DNA of 8,426 nucleotides from Methanosphaera sp. SHI613 (GCA_003266145.1 MVJJ01000179.1:1-8426), one strand, 5' to 3'. Shown: positions 1-7,004, numbered from the stretch's first letter. Made by a program: numbers and translations. Notes: generated by a model not told the origin, from the sequence alone.

Positions 1-148
1 TTTTTTTTATTTTAATTTATGTATAACTATTTTTTCTGTGTTGCTTTTAGTAATCTTTATATTTTATCAGACAATTTTTTCTAATAAATCTGGTTTTTTT
101 CCATAATTATATATGTCTAATCGAAGGAAGTTGATTTGATAACATTTT

Positions 149-155
149 AAAAAAA
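149..155 (-). terminator. Oligo-T terminator after thiD
   Basis: Read on the minus strand, seven consecutive T follow the thiD stop codon by about 16 bases. Archaeal RNA polymerase commonly stops at such oligo-T runs without a hairpin. The rest of the left flank (1-148) shows no gene. Its plus-strand T runs at 1-8, 75-80 and 94-100 would fit the 3' end of an unseen plus-strand neighbour converging on thiD. Confidence 0.5.
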
Positions 156-171
156 GTAATGGGGAAGTGAT

Positions 172-945
172 TTAATATTTCTCGTAGAATTGGTATGGGG
201 CCTTATTGAATCCATGTCTTATGGCTTCCTGGATGAATTTGTTGGCTTTAATGCAGGAATCCTTCAATGTCTCTTGTTTAATCAGGTTTGAAGTTATGGC
301 ACTTGAGTATGTACATCCGGTTCCATGTGTATTGTCGCTGTCGATTAGGTTACCCTTTATGATATGAACATTTCCATCTTCAACAAGGATGTCATTTCCG
401 TTAAGATGGCCTCCTGTAATTACAACATTGTTATCATAACGTAGTTTTTCTGCAACCTTAATCATATCTTCTTCATCTTCTATTTTCATATTTGATAATT
501 GTTCCGCTTCATGTATATTTGGTGTTATTAAAAATGATTTTTTAACCAAATACCTGTTCATGTACATTGCAAAGTCATCCATAGTCAAGTTCTTTCCTGA
601 CTCACTTATCATCACGGGGTCCACAACGGCCTTCAACTGGTACTCCCTGATTTTATCGGATACCATTCGGACTATACTCCTATCATACAGCATTCCCGTC
701 TTGATATATTCGATAGGATAAATGTCAAGAACAGTATCAATCTGGCTGGCTATTACGTCAACATCAATTTTTTGAATGGCATTGACCTCAAATGGATTCT
801 GGGCGGTAATTGCCGTGACTACTCCCGTTGCGTAAATAGAATGTGCATGGAATGTCTTGATATCCGCTATGATACCCGCTCCCCCTGAAGGGTCAACTCC
901 TGCTATGCTCATTGAACATCCTTCATTCATCAATTCTTTTAACAT
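172..945 (-). CDS. thiD: Hydroxymethylpyrimidine/phosphomethylpyrimidine kinase
   Basis: ThiD phosphorylates 4-amino-5-hydroxymethyl-2-methylpyrimidine and then its monophosphate, supplying HMP-PP for cytosolic thiamine synthesis. The protein (257 aa from this start) is a ribokinase-fold enzyme of normal single-domain length. Visible motifs are the N-terminal SIAGVDPSGGAG with following IKTF, VVDPVM near residue 110, TPNIHEAEQL near 142, VITGG near 175, and the anion-hole GTGC at about 208-211 with the family cysteine. There is no C-terminal ThiN domain, which many archaeal ThiD proteins carry. The frame is open up to an ATG at 963. I chose ATG 945 because AGGAG (953-957) sits 7 bases upstream. 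ATG 912, preceded by AAGGA and beginning MSIAG, is a real alternative. From 945 the gene overlaps the end of cofC by 23 bases, so the two are probably translationally coupled. The family is confident, the exact start less so. Confidence 0.93.
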   Translation of the reverse strand: MLKELMNEGCSMSIAGVDPSGGAGIIADIKTFHAHSIYATGVVTAITAQNPFEVNAIQKIDVDVIASQIDTVLDIYPIEYIKTGMLYDRSIVRMVSDKIREYQLKAVVDPVMISESGKNLTMDDFAMYMNRYLVKKSFLITPNIHEAEQLSNMKIEDEEDMIKVAEKLRYDNNVVITGGHLNGNDILVEDGNVHIIKGNLIDSDNTHGTGCTYSSAITSNLIKQETLKDSCIKANKFIQEAIRHGFNKAPYQFYEKY

Positions 946-1609
946 CCAATCTCTCCTGGCCATGTTTGCTTTTGACTGTAATATTTAAACCGGTCAAATA
1001 ATCATAAGTGTTCGTGCCGATTGCATGAAGCAATATTTCACCCAAATCCTGGGGCGTATTCACGTCTATCGACAGATAAAATGATTCGATTACATTGACA
1101 GTCATATCCTTGGCATATGCTTCCTGGATATGTCTGAAGTAACTCATATCCCCAAAGAATGTCTCATAGTCAAAATCACTGTTGAAGCATAACAGATTTG
1201 TGCCACCACCATGTGACGGGCTGATGACCAAATCGGAAGCGGCCGATTTAACGCTAATGATATGTTCCTTTTTAATCATTGGAATATCACCCGGAAGAAC
1301 TAGAATATCGACATTCCCATAATTTTCCTTAACGCTAACAACAGCATCCATAATGGCACGGTTTAACTTATTATTCTCATGTTCCGATTCCCTGACAAAG
1401 CTAATACCCAATTCCTGTGCGTACTCATAAACCTCATCATCCCCGCTAACCAGTATAATCTCCTCGACATTATCCCTGATGGCAGTAACTATATCCTTCA
1501 GCATGGACTTCATCAGTTCTACACGTTCATCATCAGATAAGAAATTCGAAAGCCTGCTTTTGGATTTATCGAAACAACAGATGGGTATGATACATATTAA
1601 ATCTTTCAT
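923..1609 (-). CDS. cofC: 2-phospho-L-lactate guanylyltransferase
   Basis: CofC transfers GMP from GTP to 2-phospho-L-lactate (EC 2.7.7.68), making the activated lactyl donor used by CofD in synthesis of coenzyme F420, the hydride carrier of methanogenesis. The 228-aa protein shows the family order: an N-terminal IPI...KSKSRLS nucleotide-binding segment (8-21), SDDER (25-29), LVLPGDIP (103-110) with the acidic residue expected to help bind metal, SPSHGGGTNLL (130-140), FG..S...H (152-160) and LSIDVNTPQDL (179-189). Length is near that of other archaeal CofC proteins. It is the first gene of a two-gene unit with thiD. No Shine-Dalgarno sequence precedes ATG 1609, and the TATA box lies so close that the message is probably leaderless. 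A CC pair follows the IPI segment where homologues often have a lysine; I draw no functional conclusion from it. Confidence 0.93.
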   Translation of the reverse strand: MKDLICIIPICCFDKSKSRLSNFLSDDERVELMKSMLKDIVTAIRDNVEEIILVSGDDEVYEYAQELGISFVRESEHENNKLNRAIMDAVVSVKENYGNVDILVLPGDIPMIKKEHIISVKSAASDLVISPSHGGGTNLLCFNSDFDYETFFGDMSYFRHIQEAYAKDMTVNVIESFYLSIDVNTPQDLGEILLHAIGTNTYDYLTGLNITVKSKHGQERLDVKRIDE

Positions 1610-1629
1610 AATACTAGTATGTTGATTAA

Positions 1630-1640
1630 GATATAAAAAG
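1630..1640 (-). promoter_or_regulatory. Promoter (TATA box) of cofC-thiD
   Basis: On the minus strand the sequence CTTTTTATATC is centred about 26 bases before the cofC ATG at 1609. Archaeal transcription starts roughly 25 bases downstream of the TATA centre, so the start should fall at or within a few bases of the ATG. With no Shine-Dalgarno site visible, a leaderless message is the simplest reading. A perfect 10-bp palindrome (1611-1620) lies between the box and the gene. Confidence 0.55.
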
Positions 1641-1679
1641 AAGTACTAAAAATCCTCAATTAAATAAAGGTCCATGATG

Positions 1680-1708
1680 AAAAAATAGAAAAAAAATAGG
1701 ATAAAAAA
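1680..1708 (-). terminator. Oligo-T terminator after the YbjQ gene
   Basis: On the minus strand three T runs (about 6, 8 and 6 long) lie in a row beginning some 25 bases after the stop codon of the small YbjQ-family gene and before the cofC TATA box. This fits an archaeal oligo-T terminator and argues that cofC has its own promoter instead of being read through. Confidence 0.55.
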
Positions 1709-1733
1709 TAGAATATCGTTTGACTGTATGGAA

Positions 1734-2045
1734 TTAGATGAATTTCACTGCAGTTCCATAACAATGAACTTCAGATGAGTTTTCGACAATGGAACTTGTA
1801 TTATATCTGACCATGATGATGGCGTCAGCACCCAGTTGTTTTGCCTGTTCAATCATACGTTGGGTGGCGATATTACGTGATTCTATCATCATATCGGTAT
1901 ATGCCTTTAGTTCTCCACCAGTAATGTTTCTTAAACTTTGTGTAAAGTCACGAAATGCATTTGTTGATTGAATGTTGTTTCCGTTAACTAATCCGATTAC
2001 CTCATAGTCTTTTCCAGGTATATTCTCTGTTGTTGTAATTAACAT
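1734..2045 (-). CDS. YbjQ/UPF0145 family small protein
   Basis: This 103-aa protein matches the YbjQ (UPF0145, heavy-metal-binding-domain-like) family along its full length. It has the opening TTTENIPGKDYEVIG (4-18), a central RNITGGELKAYTDM (39-52), then a long helix running into GADAIIMVRYNTSS (72-85), and the ending YGTAVKF. The biochemical role of the family is not established; the metal-binding label comes from database naming, and this copy has a single cysteine near the C-terminus. No signal peptide or membrane segment is seen, so it should be cytosolic. It stands alone between opposing or separately promoted genes, with its own TATA box, a strong GAGGTGG Shine-Dalgarno site and an oligo-T end, which suggests an independent single-gene message. 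Family assignment is confident, function unknown. Confidence 0.88.
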   Translation of the reverse strand: MLITTTENIPGKDYEVIGLVNGNNIQSTNAFRDFTQSLRNITGGELKAYTDMMIESRNIATQRMIEQAKQLGADAIIMVRYNTSSIVENSSEVHCYGTAVKFI

Positions 2046-2049
2046 TTTT

Positions 2050-2092
2050 CCACCTCATTTAATAATTATACTTTGTACCCGTAGTATATAAA
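2050..2092 (-). promoter_or_regulatory. TATA box and ribosome-binding site of the YbjQ gene
   Basis: On the minus strand TTTATATA (2085-2092), preceded by an A-rich BRE-like stretch, puts the predicted transcription start near 2062. GAGGTGG (2050-2056) follows, 4 bases before ATG 2045. The short leader with a near-ideal Shine-Dalgarno site supports both the start codon and good expression. Confidence 0.6.
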
Positions 2093-2167
2093 TATGTTTT
2101 TTTCACGTCTTCGAGTTTTAAAAATATGAATCCATGATAAAATTTATTATTTCTAAAAAACAAAGAT

Positions 2168-2240
2168 AAATAATATATTACTAATCAGGATGAATAACTA
2201 ATTTTAATAATTTATAATAAACAAATAATTTTTTAGGTGA
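2168..2240 (+). promoter_or_regulatory. Probable promoter and ribosome-binding site of proS
   Basis: AGGTGA (2235-2240) lies 4 bases before ATG 2245 and fixes the proS start. Upstream, the best TATA-like stretch is the AT-rich AATAATATATTA around 2169-2180, which would start transcription near 2200. The region is so AT-rich that other boxes, such as 2211-2218, cannot be excluded. The ribosome-binding site is firm and the TATA box is a guess. Confidence 0.4.
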
Positions 2241-2244
2241 ATAT

Positions 2245-3651
2245 ATGAAGAATTTCAGTCAATGGTTTCATGACATATTAGAAGAAGCAGAATTAATGGA
2301 TGCACGATACCCAATCAAGGGTATGAGCGTGTGGTTACCAAGAGGTTTTCAAATAAGAAAATATACCTTAAATGCATTACAGGAATTGTTGGATAAGGAT
2401 CATGAAGAAGTACTATTTCCAATGTTAATACCTGAAAGTGAACTTGCCAAGGAAGCAATACACGTAAAAGGTTTTGAAGAAGAAGTATACTGGGTAACGA
2501 AAGGAGGTTTACGTGAACTGAATGAACAACTGGCATTAAGACCAACAAGTGAAACATCCATGTATCCAATGTTTTCCCTATGGGTACGATCACATATGGA
2601 CTTGCCAATCAAGGTTTATCAAACAGTAAATACATTCAGATACGAAACAAAACATACACGTCCACTAATAAGAGTACGTGAAATAACAACATTCAATGAA
2701 ACTCACACAGTACATGCAACAGAACAGGAAGCAGAAGAGGAAGTACAGGAAGGAATAAAAATCTACAAGCAATTCTTCGACGAATTAGGAGTTCCATACT
2801 CAATAAGCAAAAGACCTGAATGGGACAAGTTCCCCGGATCAAAGTATACGATGGCATTCGACATGATTATGCCGGATGGAAAGACATTGCAAATAGCAAC
2901 GGTACATAATCTGGGAACGACATTTGCAAAAACATTTGACATAACCTTCGAAAATGACGAATCAGAACATGAATACGCTCATCAGACATGCTATGGATTA
3001 TCTGACCGTGTAATAGCAGCACTCATAGCAGCACATGGGGATGAGAAAGGATTACAACTACCTCCTATAGTTGCACCGGAACAGGTTATAATTATTCCTA
3101 TAATCTTCAAGGAAAAAGAAGAAATTGTACTGAATTTCACAGACAAACTCGAACAGTTACTTAGGGATAACGGCATAAGAACAAAACAGGACAAACGTGA
3201 CTTAAGACCTGGAAACAAATATTACTACTGGGAAAAACGTGGAGTGCCACTAAGAATAGAGGTAGGACCAAGAGATATTGAAAACAATTCCATTGTCGTA
3301 AACAGACGTGACACCGGTGATAAAGAGTTCATAGATTATGATGAAAACACAATCGTCGAGACCGTAAATAATATTCTTGATGACATAACCGAACAGATGA
3401 AGGAAAAATCAAACAAGTTCCAGGAAGAAAAAACATACTCCGTCGATAAATTGGAACAAGTCAAGAAGACCATAAACAAGAAGGGTGGAATAATAACCTG
3501 TAACTGGTGTGGTGATACTGACTGTGGTAAGGATATGGAAGAGAAATTCGACATAGATATACTGGGAACACAAGAATCCGAAGTAGAAGGAGAATGTATA
3601 AACTGTCAACAAAAGGCACAGTATAAGGTACTGATTTCAAAAACATACTAG
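2245..3651 (+). CDS. proS: Prolyl-tRNA synthetase, archaeal/eukaryotic type
   Basis: ProRS charges tRNA-Pro with proline in the cytosol. The 468-aa protein is the compact archaeal/eukaryotic form: a class II catalytic core with no bacterial editing insertion, an anticodon-binding domain and a C-terminal zinc domain. Visible landmarks are RPTSET (99-104), motif 2 with its arginine RYETKHTRPLIRVREI (132-147), PGSKYTMAFD (197-206), motif 3 GLSDRVIAALIAAHGDEKGLQLPP (251-274) and the anticodon-domain core around VIIIPI (281-286). The C-terminal domain has WC..... C at 421-427 and CINC at 451-454, giving four cysteines placed as in zinc-binding homologues, plus one more at 419. It ends in the usual C-terminal tyrosine. 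AGGTGA upstream supports ATG 2245. The small membrane protein gene follows within 13 bases, probably on the same message. Confidence 0.97.
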   Translation: MKNFSQWFHDILEEAELMDARYPIKGMSVWLPRGFQIRKYTLNALQELLDKDHEEVLFPMLIPESELAKEAIHVKGFEEEVYWVTKGGLRELNEQLALRPTSETSMYPMFSLWVRSHMDLPIKVYQTVNTFRYETKHTRPLIRVREITTFNETHTVHATEQEAEEEVQEGIKIYKQFFDELGVPYSISKRPEWDKFPGSKYTMAFDMIMPDGKTLQIATVHNLGTTFAKTFDITFENDESEHEYAHQTCYGLSDRVIAALIAAHGDEKGLQLPPIVAPEQVIIIPIIFKEKEEIVLNFTDKLEQLLRDNGIRTKQDKRDLRPGNKYYYWEKRGVPLRIEVGPRDIENNSIVVNRRDTGDKEFIDYDENTIVETVNNILDDITEQMKEKSNKFQEEKTYSVDKLEQVKKTINKKGGIITCNWCGDTDCGKDMEEKFDIDILGTQESEVEGECINCQQKAQYKVLISKTY

Positions 3652-3664
3652 AAAAGTGATGAAG

Positions 3665-3850
3665 ATGGATGAAAAACAAAAAATGAACATATTCAAAATA
3701 CTATGGTTAATAACGGATATAATAATACTACTTGCTGCATTATATCTCTTAATAATGGGAAGTGGCTCCGATAAGATAATAGGAGTTATTGGAATTATCC
3801 TAATAATCGTTGAGGCAATACTCTACAAACAAAAACGAATATTGCATTAA
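3665..3850 (+). CDS. Small two-helix membrane protein, function unknown
   Basis: I do not recognise this 61-aa protein. It has a short charged N-terminus, then two hydrophobic segments: about residues 11-32 (KILWLITDIIILLAALYLLI) and about 37-54 (IIGVIGIILIIVEAIL). A turn containing GSGSDK joins them and a basic tail (YKQKRILH) follows. The positive-inside rule would place both ends in the cytoplasm. The start at 3665 is chosen because AGTGAT (3655-3660) lies 4 bases upstream and resembles the site used by the reductase gene downstream. GTG 3656 and ATG 3659 are in frame and possible. It begins 13 bases after proS, has no promoter of its own and is followed by an oligo-T end, so it is probably cotranscribed with proS. 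No functional inference is made from that link. Confidence 0.65.
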   Translation: MDEKQKMNIFKILWLITDIIILLAALYLLIMGSGSDKIIGVIGIILIIVEAILYKQKRILH

Positions 3851-3882
3851 ATTCATCCATCACATAATCAGCATCATAACCT

Positions 3883-3892
3883 CCCCTTTTTT
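3883..3892 (+). terminator. Oligo-T terminator of the proS unit
   Basis: A CCCC followed by six T begins about 32 bases after the small membrane protein stop codon. The C-rich lead into a T run resembles the one after the substrate-binding protein gene (ACCC then two T runs). No hairpin is obvious. Confidence 0.5.
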
Positions 3893-3941
3893 CTATTTTA
3901 TGTAATTATGCTATTTTTTCTAAAAAAAAACATATCAAAGA

Positions 3942-3999
3942 TTTATATGTTATAAAGAATTAATTAAAATATAGGAATAAAATAAAATATTTTAGTGAT
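3942..3999 (+). promoter_or_regulatory. Promoter and ribosome-binding site of the reductase gene
   Basis: TTTATATG (3942-3949), preceded by the purine-rich CAAAGA as a BRE-like element, predicts transcription starting near 3971. AGTGAT (3994-3999) then lies 3 bases before ATG 4003. The spacing is normal for an archaeal gene with a leader of about 30 bases, and it separates this gene from the proS unit. Confidence 0.55.
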
Positions 4000-4002
4000 A
4001 AT

Positions 4003-5190
4003 ATGACAATTATTGAAACAGATGTTCTCGTAGTAGGAGCAGGTCCTGCAGGGTCACTTGCAGCTAGAGAAGCATCAAAAAATGGTGTCGATGTTTTATT
4101 AATTGATAAGAAAGCAGAAATAGGGACACCTAAACGATGTGCAGAGGGAATAATAACAAGAACATTAAAAGAAGCCGATATTGAATTGGATTCCCGGTGG
4201 ATAGCTCGAGAAATAGATGCTATACGAATAATTGCACCAAATTCAAAGGAATTAATCTTGGACAACAACATACATAAATTGCCGGATACAGGTTATATAC
4301 TTGAAAGGAAAATATTCGATAAGCATATGGCAATGGATGCTATCCGTAACGGTACAAGAGTAATGTTAAGGACACAGGCAAAAACGGCCAGAAGAAAAGA
4401 TGGTCAAGTTATAGTAACGGCAAAATCCATGAATGGAACAATCGAAATTCACTCAAAAATCATAATCGCCGCAGATGGTCCGGAATCTCTAATCGGCAGA
4501 CAGTTGGGATTAAAGTCAAACACAGATATGAAAAATATGGCATCATGTGTTCAATATGAAATGGTCGGCATAGAAAAAGACAATTCCCGGCAGATAGACA
4601 TATTCACTGGAAGCATTGCACCGGCAGGTTACGTATGGATATTTCCTAAGGCAAGTGATGTTGCAAATGTAGGATTAGGCGTATTGAAACAGTATACGGA
4701 TAAAACATCTATTGATATACTGAATGGATTCATCAAAACACATAAGGAAACAATAAATGCACAGGCCGTTGAGATGAATGTTGGTGGAGATCCACTGGGC
4801 GGTATTGTCGAAGAACGTTACGATGATAACATAATGGTCGTTGGAGATGCTGCGGGATTTGTGGATCCATTGACTGGTGACGGTATACGGGGCGCATTGC
4901 TTTCAGGATTATATGCCGGAAGAGTAGCTGCAGATGCAGTCAAATCAAATGATTACTCTAAGAAATCATTAAAGGAATATTATGACTTGACAGAAGAAAG
5001 GTTAAATAAAACCTATTCAAAATTCAATAAAATAAAGGATTTTTTAGTTACGCTTGATGATGAAGCCTTGAACAATATAGTTGATGAGCTGTCAAAAACC
5101 AATCTTGATGAAATATCAGTAAAGCTTCTGTTGAAGATTATCCTTAAGGCATCACCAAAGTCAATATTCCAATTAAGAAAAATGCTTTAA
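4003..5190 (+). CDS. Geranylgeranyl reductase family FAD protein, probably digeranylgeranylglycerophospholipid reductase
   Basis: Members of this family reduce the geranylgeranyl chains of unsaturated archaeal ether lipids to saturated archaeol, using FAD and a low-potential donor at the membrane. The 395-aa protein opens with a dinucleotide-binding fold, VLVVGAGPAGSLAA (8-21) and the acidic turn LLIDKK (32-37). It then has the family segment GTPKRCAEGI (41-50), where the cysteine is conserved. The signature YVWIFPK (210-216) follows, then the second flavin motif GDAAGFVDPLTGDGI (281-295). Length is typical. A family member can also act on polyprenols or quinone side chains, so the exact substrate is inference, but the lipid role is by far the most likely in a methanogen. 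It has its own promoter and converges on nifU. No ferredoxin gene, a plausible electron donor, lies beside it here. Confidence 0.9.
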   Translation: MTIIETDVLVVGAGPAGSLAAREASKNGVDVLLIDKKAEIGTPKRCAEGIITRTLKEADIELDSRWIAREIDAIRIIAPNSKELILDNNIHKLPDTGYILERKIFDKHMAMDAIRNGTRVMLRTQAKTARRKDGQVIVTAKSMNGTIEIHSKIIIAADGPESLIGRQLGLKSNTDMKNMASCVQYEMVGIEKDNSRQIDIFTGSIAPAGYVWIFPKASDVANVGLGVLKQYTDKTSIDILNGFIKTHKETINAQAVEMNVGGDPLGGIVEERYDDNIMVVGDAAGFVDPLTGDGIRGALLSGLYAGRVAADAVKSNDYSKKSLKEYYDLTEERLNKTYSKFNKIKDFLVTLDDEALNNIVDELSKTNLDEISVKLLLKIILKASPKSIFQLRKML

Positions 5191-5241
5191 TATTATTGAT
5201 TCGGATTTTTAGGAAAATATTTATTCAATTAAAAATAGGAG

Positions 5242-5277
5242 TAAGAGTTATTCTACCACTTGATAGAATAATTCTTA
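5242..5277. terminator. Inverted repeat between converging genes, possible two-way terminator
   Basis: A 14-base arm (5242-5255, TAAGAGTTATTCTA) pairs with 5264-5277 (TAGAATAATTCTTA) across an 8-base loop. There is one imperfect pair, which becomes G-U in plus-strand RNA. It sits between the 3' ends of the reductase gene and nifU. On the minus strand a T5 run follows at about 5231-5235; on the plus strand T-rich sequence follows from about 5281, inside the end of nifU. It could stop transcription or protect 3' ends in both directions. Confidence 0.5.
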
Positions 5278-5283
5278 ATAATT

Positions 5284-5667
5284 TTATTCTTTATTCTTTT
5301 TTTGTTTATAGTCTTCTATTGCTGCCTGAAGTGCATCGGCTGCCAGGTTGGAACAGTGTAATTTGATTGGTGGCAGTCCGTCCAGTTCATCGGCGACGTC
5401 GTTTCTTGTGATTTTATATGCTTCATCCACGTTCATCCCAGTTGCCATTTCTGTTATCATACTGCTTGTTGCAATTGCTGCTCCACAACCAAATGTACTG
5501 AATTTCACTTCCTTCAATATCTCATTTTCATCAACATCGATGTATATGGTCATTATGTCTCCGCAGACTGGATTTCCAACGGTTCCTTCACCGCTTGGAT
5601 TTTCTATAACTCCAGTATTTCTTGGATTTGTATAATGATCTTTAACCTTTTGACTGTATTCTTCCAT
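5284..5667 (-). CDS. nifU: Iron-sulfur cluster assembly scaffold, IscU/NifU N-terminal type
   Basis: This protein is the scaffold on which Fe-S clusters are built from iron and from sulfur delivered by cysteine desulfurase, then passed to target proteins in the cytosol. At 127 aa it is the single-domain IscU form, without the ferredoxin-like and C-terminal domains of full NifU. The three cluster cysteines are present at C35 (GNPVCGD), C61 (FGCGAA) and C105 (LHCSNLA). The conserved aspartate is D37, and H104 lies beside the last cysteine. LPPIK (98-102) closely matches the LPPVK motif that IscU uses to bind its Hsp70 chaperone HscA. AGGTGAT (5671-5677) precedes ATG 5667 by 3 bases. Only 18 bases separate it from nifS upstream, so the two form one operon. 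The gene could equally be named iscU. Confidence 0.95.
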   Translation of the reverse strand: MEEYSQKVKDHYTNPRNTGVIENPSGEGTVGNPVCGDIMTIYIDVDENEILKEVKFSTFGCGAAIATSSMITEMATGMNVDEAYKITRNDVADELDGLPPIKLHCSNLAADALQAAIEDYKQKKNKE

Positions 5668-5685
5668 ATTATCACCTTTTATTAT

Positions 5686-6936
5686 TTAATATCTGTCCAA
5701 ATCTTCTTCATCCACTTCTTTTTCAAATTTATCTCCGATATATATGTCTTTTTTGTTGTCCCATAGTGGTGATAGGTTTCTTAGATAACTAACCACCTCT
5801 TTTAGTGATTCGACTATGTAATCCACATCTTCAATATTATTTTCAGGGCCTATGGATAGACGTAGGGAGCCGTGGCTTAATGCAGGTTTTATTCCTATTG
5901 CTGCTAGAACGTGGGAACCTTTCAAGTCATGGGTTGAACATGCAGAGCCTGTTGCTCCGTTGATTCCTTTGGCATCTAATCTTAGAATCAATGATTCTCC
6001 TTCAATACCTGAGAATCTGAAGTGTACATTGTTTGGCAGTCTTTTATCCAGACTTCCGTTAACGTAGGAATCCTTTATTTCTGTCGTTACTCTTTCTATC
6101 AGCAGGTCTCTTATCTCCTGGTTATGTTTCATATGTTCTTCCAGTTCGTCTTTGGCTATTTCTGCAGCCTTTCCTAAACCCACTATTCCGGCTACGTTTT
6201 CAGTACCTGATCTTAATCCCTTTTCCTGTCCGCCTCCATGGATAAGTACCTCGAATCTCACGCCTTTTTTGATGTAGATTGCTCCCACTCCTTTGGGGCC
6301 ATTGATTTTATGTGCGGATAAACTTAATACGTCGATGTTTTGTTCTTTGACGTCAACAGGTATTTTTCCTGCACTCTGTACTGCATCAGAGTGGAATATT
6401 ATGTTGTGTTTTCTTGCTATTGCGCCTATTTCCTTCGTCGGCTGTATGGTACCTATCTCATTGTTTGAGTGCATTATTGAAATTAGGATGGTGCTGTCTT
6501 TTATCTCTGATTCCAGTTGTTCAAGACTGATTAGTCCATCTTCATCCACGGGCAGGTAGGTTACTTCAAATCCGAATTTTTCCAGGAATCTACAGCTTTC
6601 CAGTACGGCGGGATGTTCTATTGAGGAGGTGATGATGTGGTTTCTTGGATTGTCTTCGGTAGCCTTTTGTATTTCCTTGAGTGCTACTCCCTTGATTACC
6701 ATGTTGTCTGATTCTGAACCTCCACTGGTAAATGTTATTTCGTCTGCATCAGCATTTATCAGGTCTGCTACTTGTTGTCTTGCTTTATCTACCGCTTTTT
6801 TTGCTTCTACTCCTAATGTGTATAATGTTGATGCGTTTCCATAGTTTTGGTTGAAGTATGGTATCATTTCATCCAGTACTCTCTGGTCTACCGGACTTGT
6901 TGCTGAGTTATCCATATATATTAATTTTGATGACAT
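5686..6936 (-). CDS. nifS: Cysteine desulfurase, NifS/IscS family
   Basis: This PLP enzyme turns cysteine into alanine and a persulfide on its active-site cysteine, which feeds sulfur to the scaffold encoded just downstream. Landmarks in the 416-aa protein are YMDNSATSP (7-15), TSGGSESDN (70-78), H108 in SIEHPA, HSNNEIGT (156-163), the PLP lysine K210 in LSAHKINGPKG, RSGTEN (242-247) and the catalytic C333 in GSACSTHD. All key residues are intact. After LSPLW (388-392) it carries a charged tail of about 24 residues, rich in D, E and K, longer than in many relatives. AGAGGA (6943-6948) lies 6 bases before ATG 6936. It is the first gene of the nifS-nifU operon and is transcribed away from the substrate-binding protein gene. 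The upstream promoter overlaps two palindromes and is probably regulated. Confidence 0.95.
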   Translation of the reverse strand: MSSKLIYMDNSATSPVDQRVLDEMIPYFNQNYGNASTLYTLGVEAKKAVDKARQQVADLINADADEITFTSGGSESDNMVIKGVALKEIQKATEDNPRNHIITSSIEHPAVLESCRFLEKFGFEVTYLPVDEDGLISLEQLESEIKDSTILISIMHSNNEIGTIQPTKEIGAIARKHNIIFHSDAVQSAGKIPVDVKEQNIDVLSLSAHKINGPKGVGAIYIKKGVRFEVLIHGGGQEKGLRSGTENVAGIVGLGKAAEIAKDELEEHMKHNQEIRDLLIERVTTEIKDSYVNGSLDKRLPNNVHFRFSGIEGESLILRLDAKGINGATGSACSTHDLKGSHVLAAIGIKPALSHGSLRLSIGPENNIEDVDYIVESLKEVVSYLRNLSPLWDNKKDIYIGDKFEKEVDEEDLDRY

Positions 6937-6942
6937 TTTCTT

Positions 6943-7004
6943 TCCTCTGATTCATTTTTTTATTCTTTAATTATTCTATTATTTTTTTTTACAAATTTTT
7001 TTAT
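6943..7004 (-). promoter_or_regulatory. Promoter and ribosome-binding site of nifS-nifU
   Basis: On the minus strand TTATAAAA (6997-7004) is a plausible TATA box, giving a predicted start near 6974 and a leader of about 37 bases that includes AGAGGA (6943-6948). The 15-bp palindrome at 7002-7016 overlaps the upstream edge of the box, where TBP and TFB bind, which is a usual place for a repressor. Confidence 0.5.

Noticed and set aside
1674..1680. ATGATGA resembling box C of an archaeal C/D RNA
   Set aside because: No matching CTGA box D or D'/C' pair follows at the right distance; the stretch instead holds the T-run terminator of the minus-strand gene.
1789..1971. 60-codon plus-strand open frame opposite the YbjQ gene
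   Set aside because: It lies wholly inside a gene with a full family match, lacks a ribosome-binding site, and its peptide resembles no family I know.
3948..3954. TGTTATA upstream of the reductase gene, identical to one arm of the operator palindrome
   Set aside because: The other arm is missing and the bases form part of its TATA region, so a single 7-base match in AT-rich DNA is not evidence.
3960..4271. 103-codon minus-strand open frame over the start of the reductase gene
   Set aside because: It covers the conserved flavin-binding N-terminus and promoter of a clear gene; its openness follows from the codon use of the real frame.
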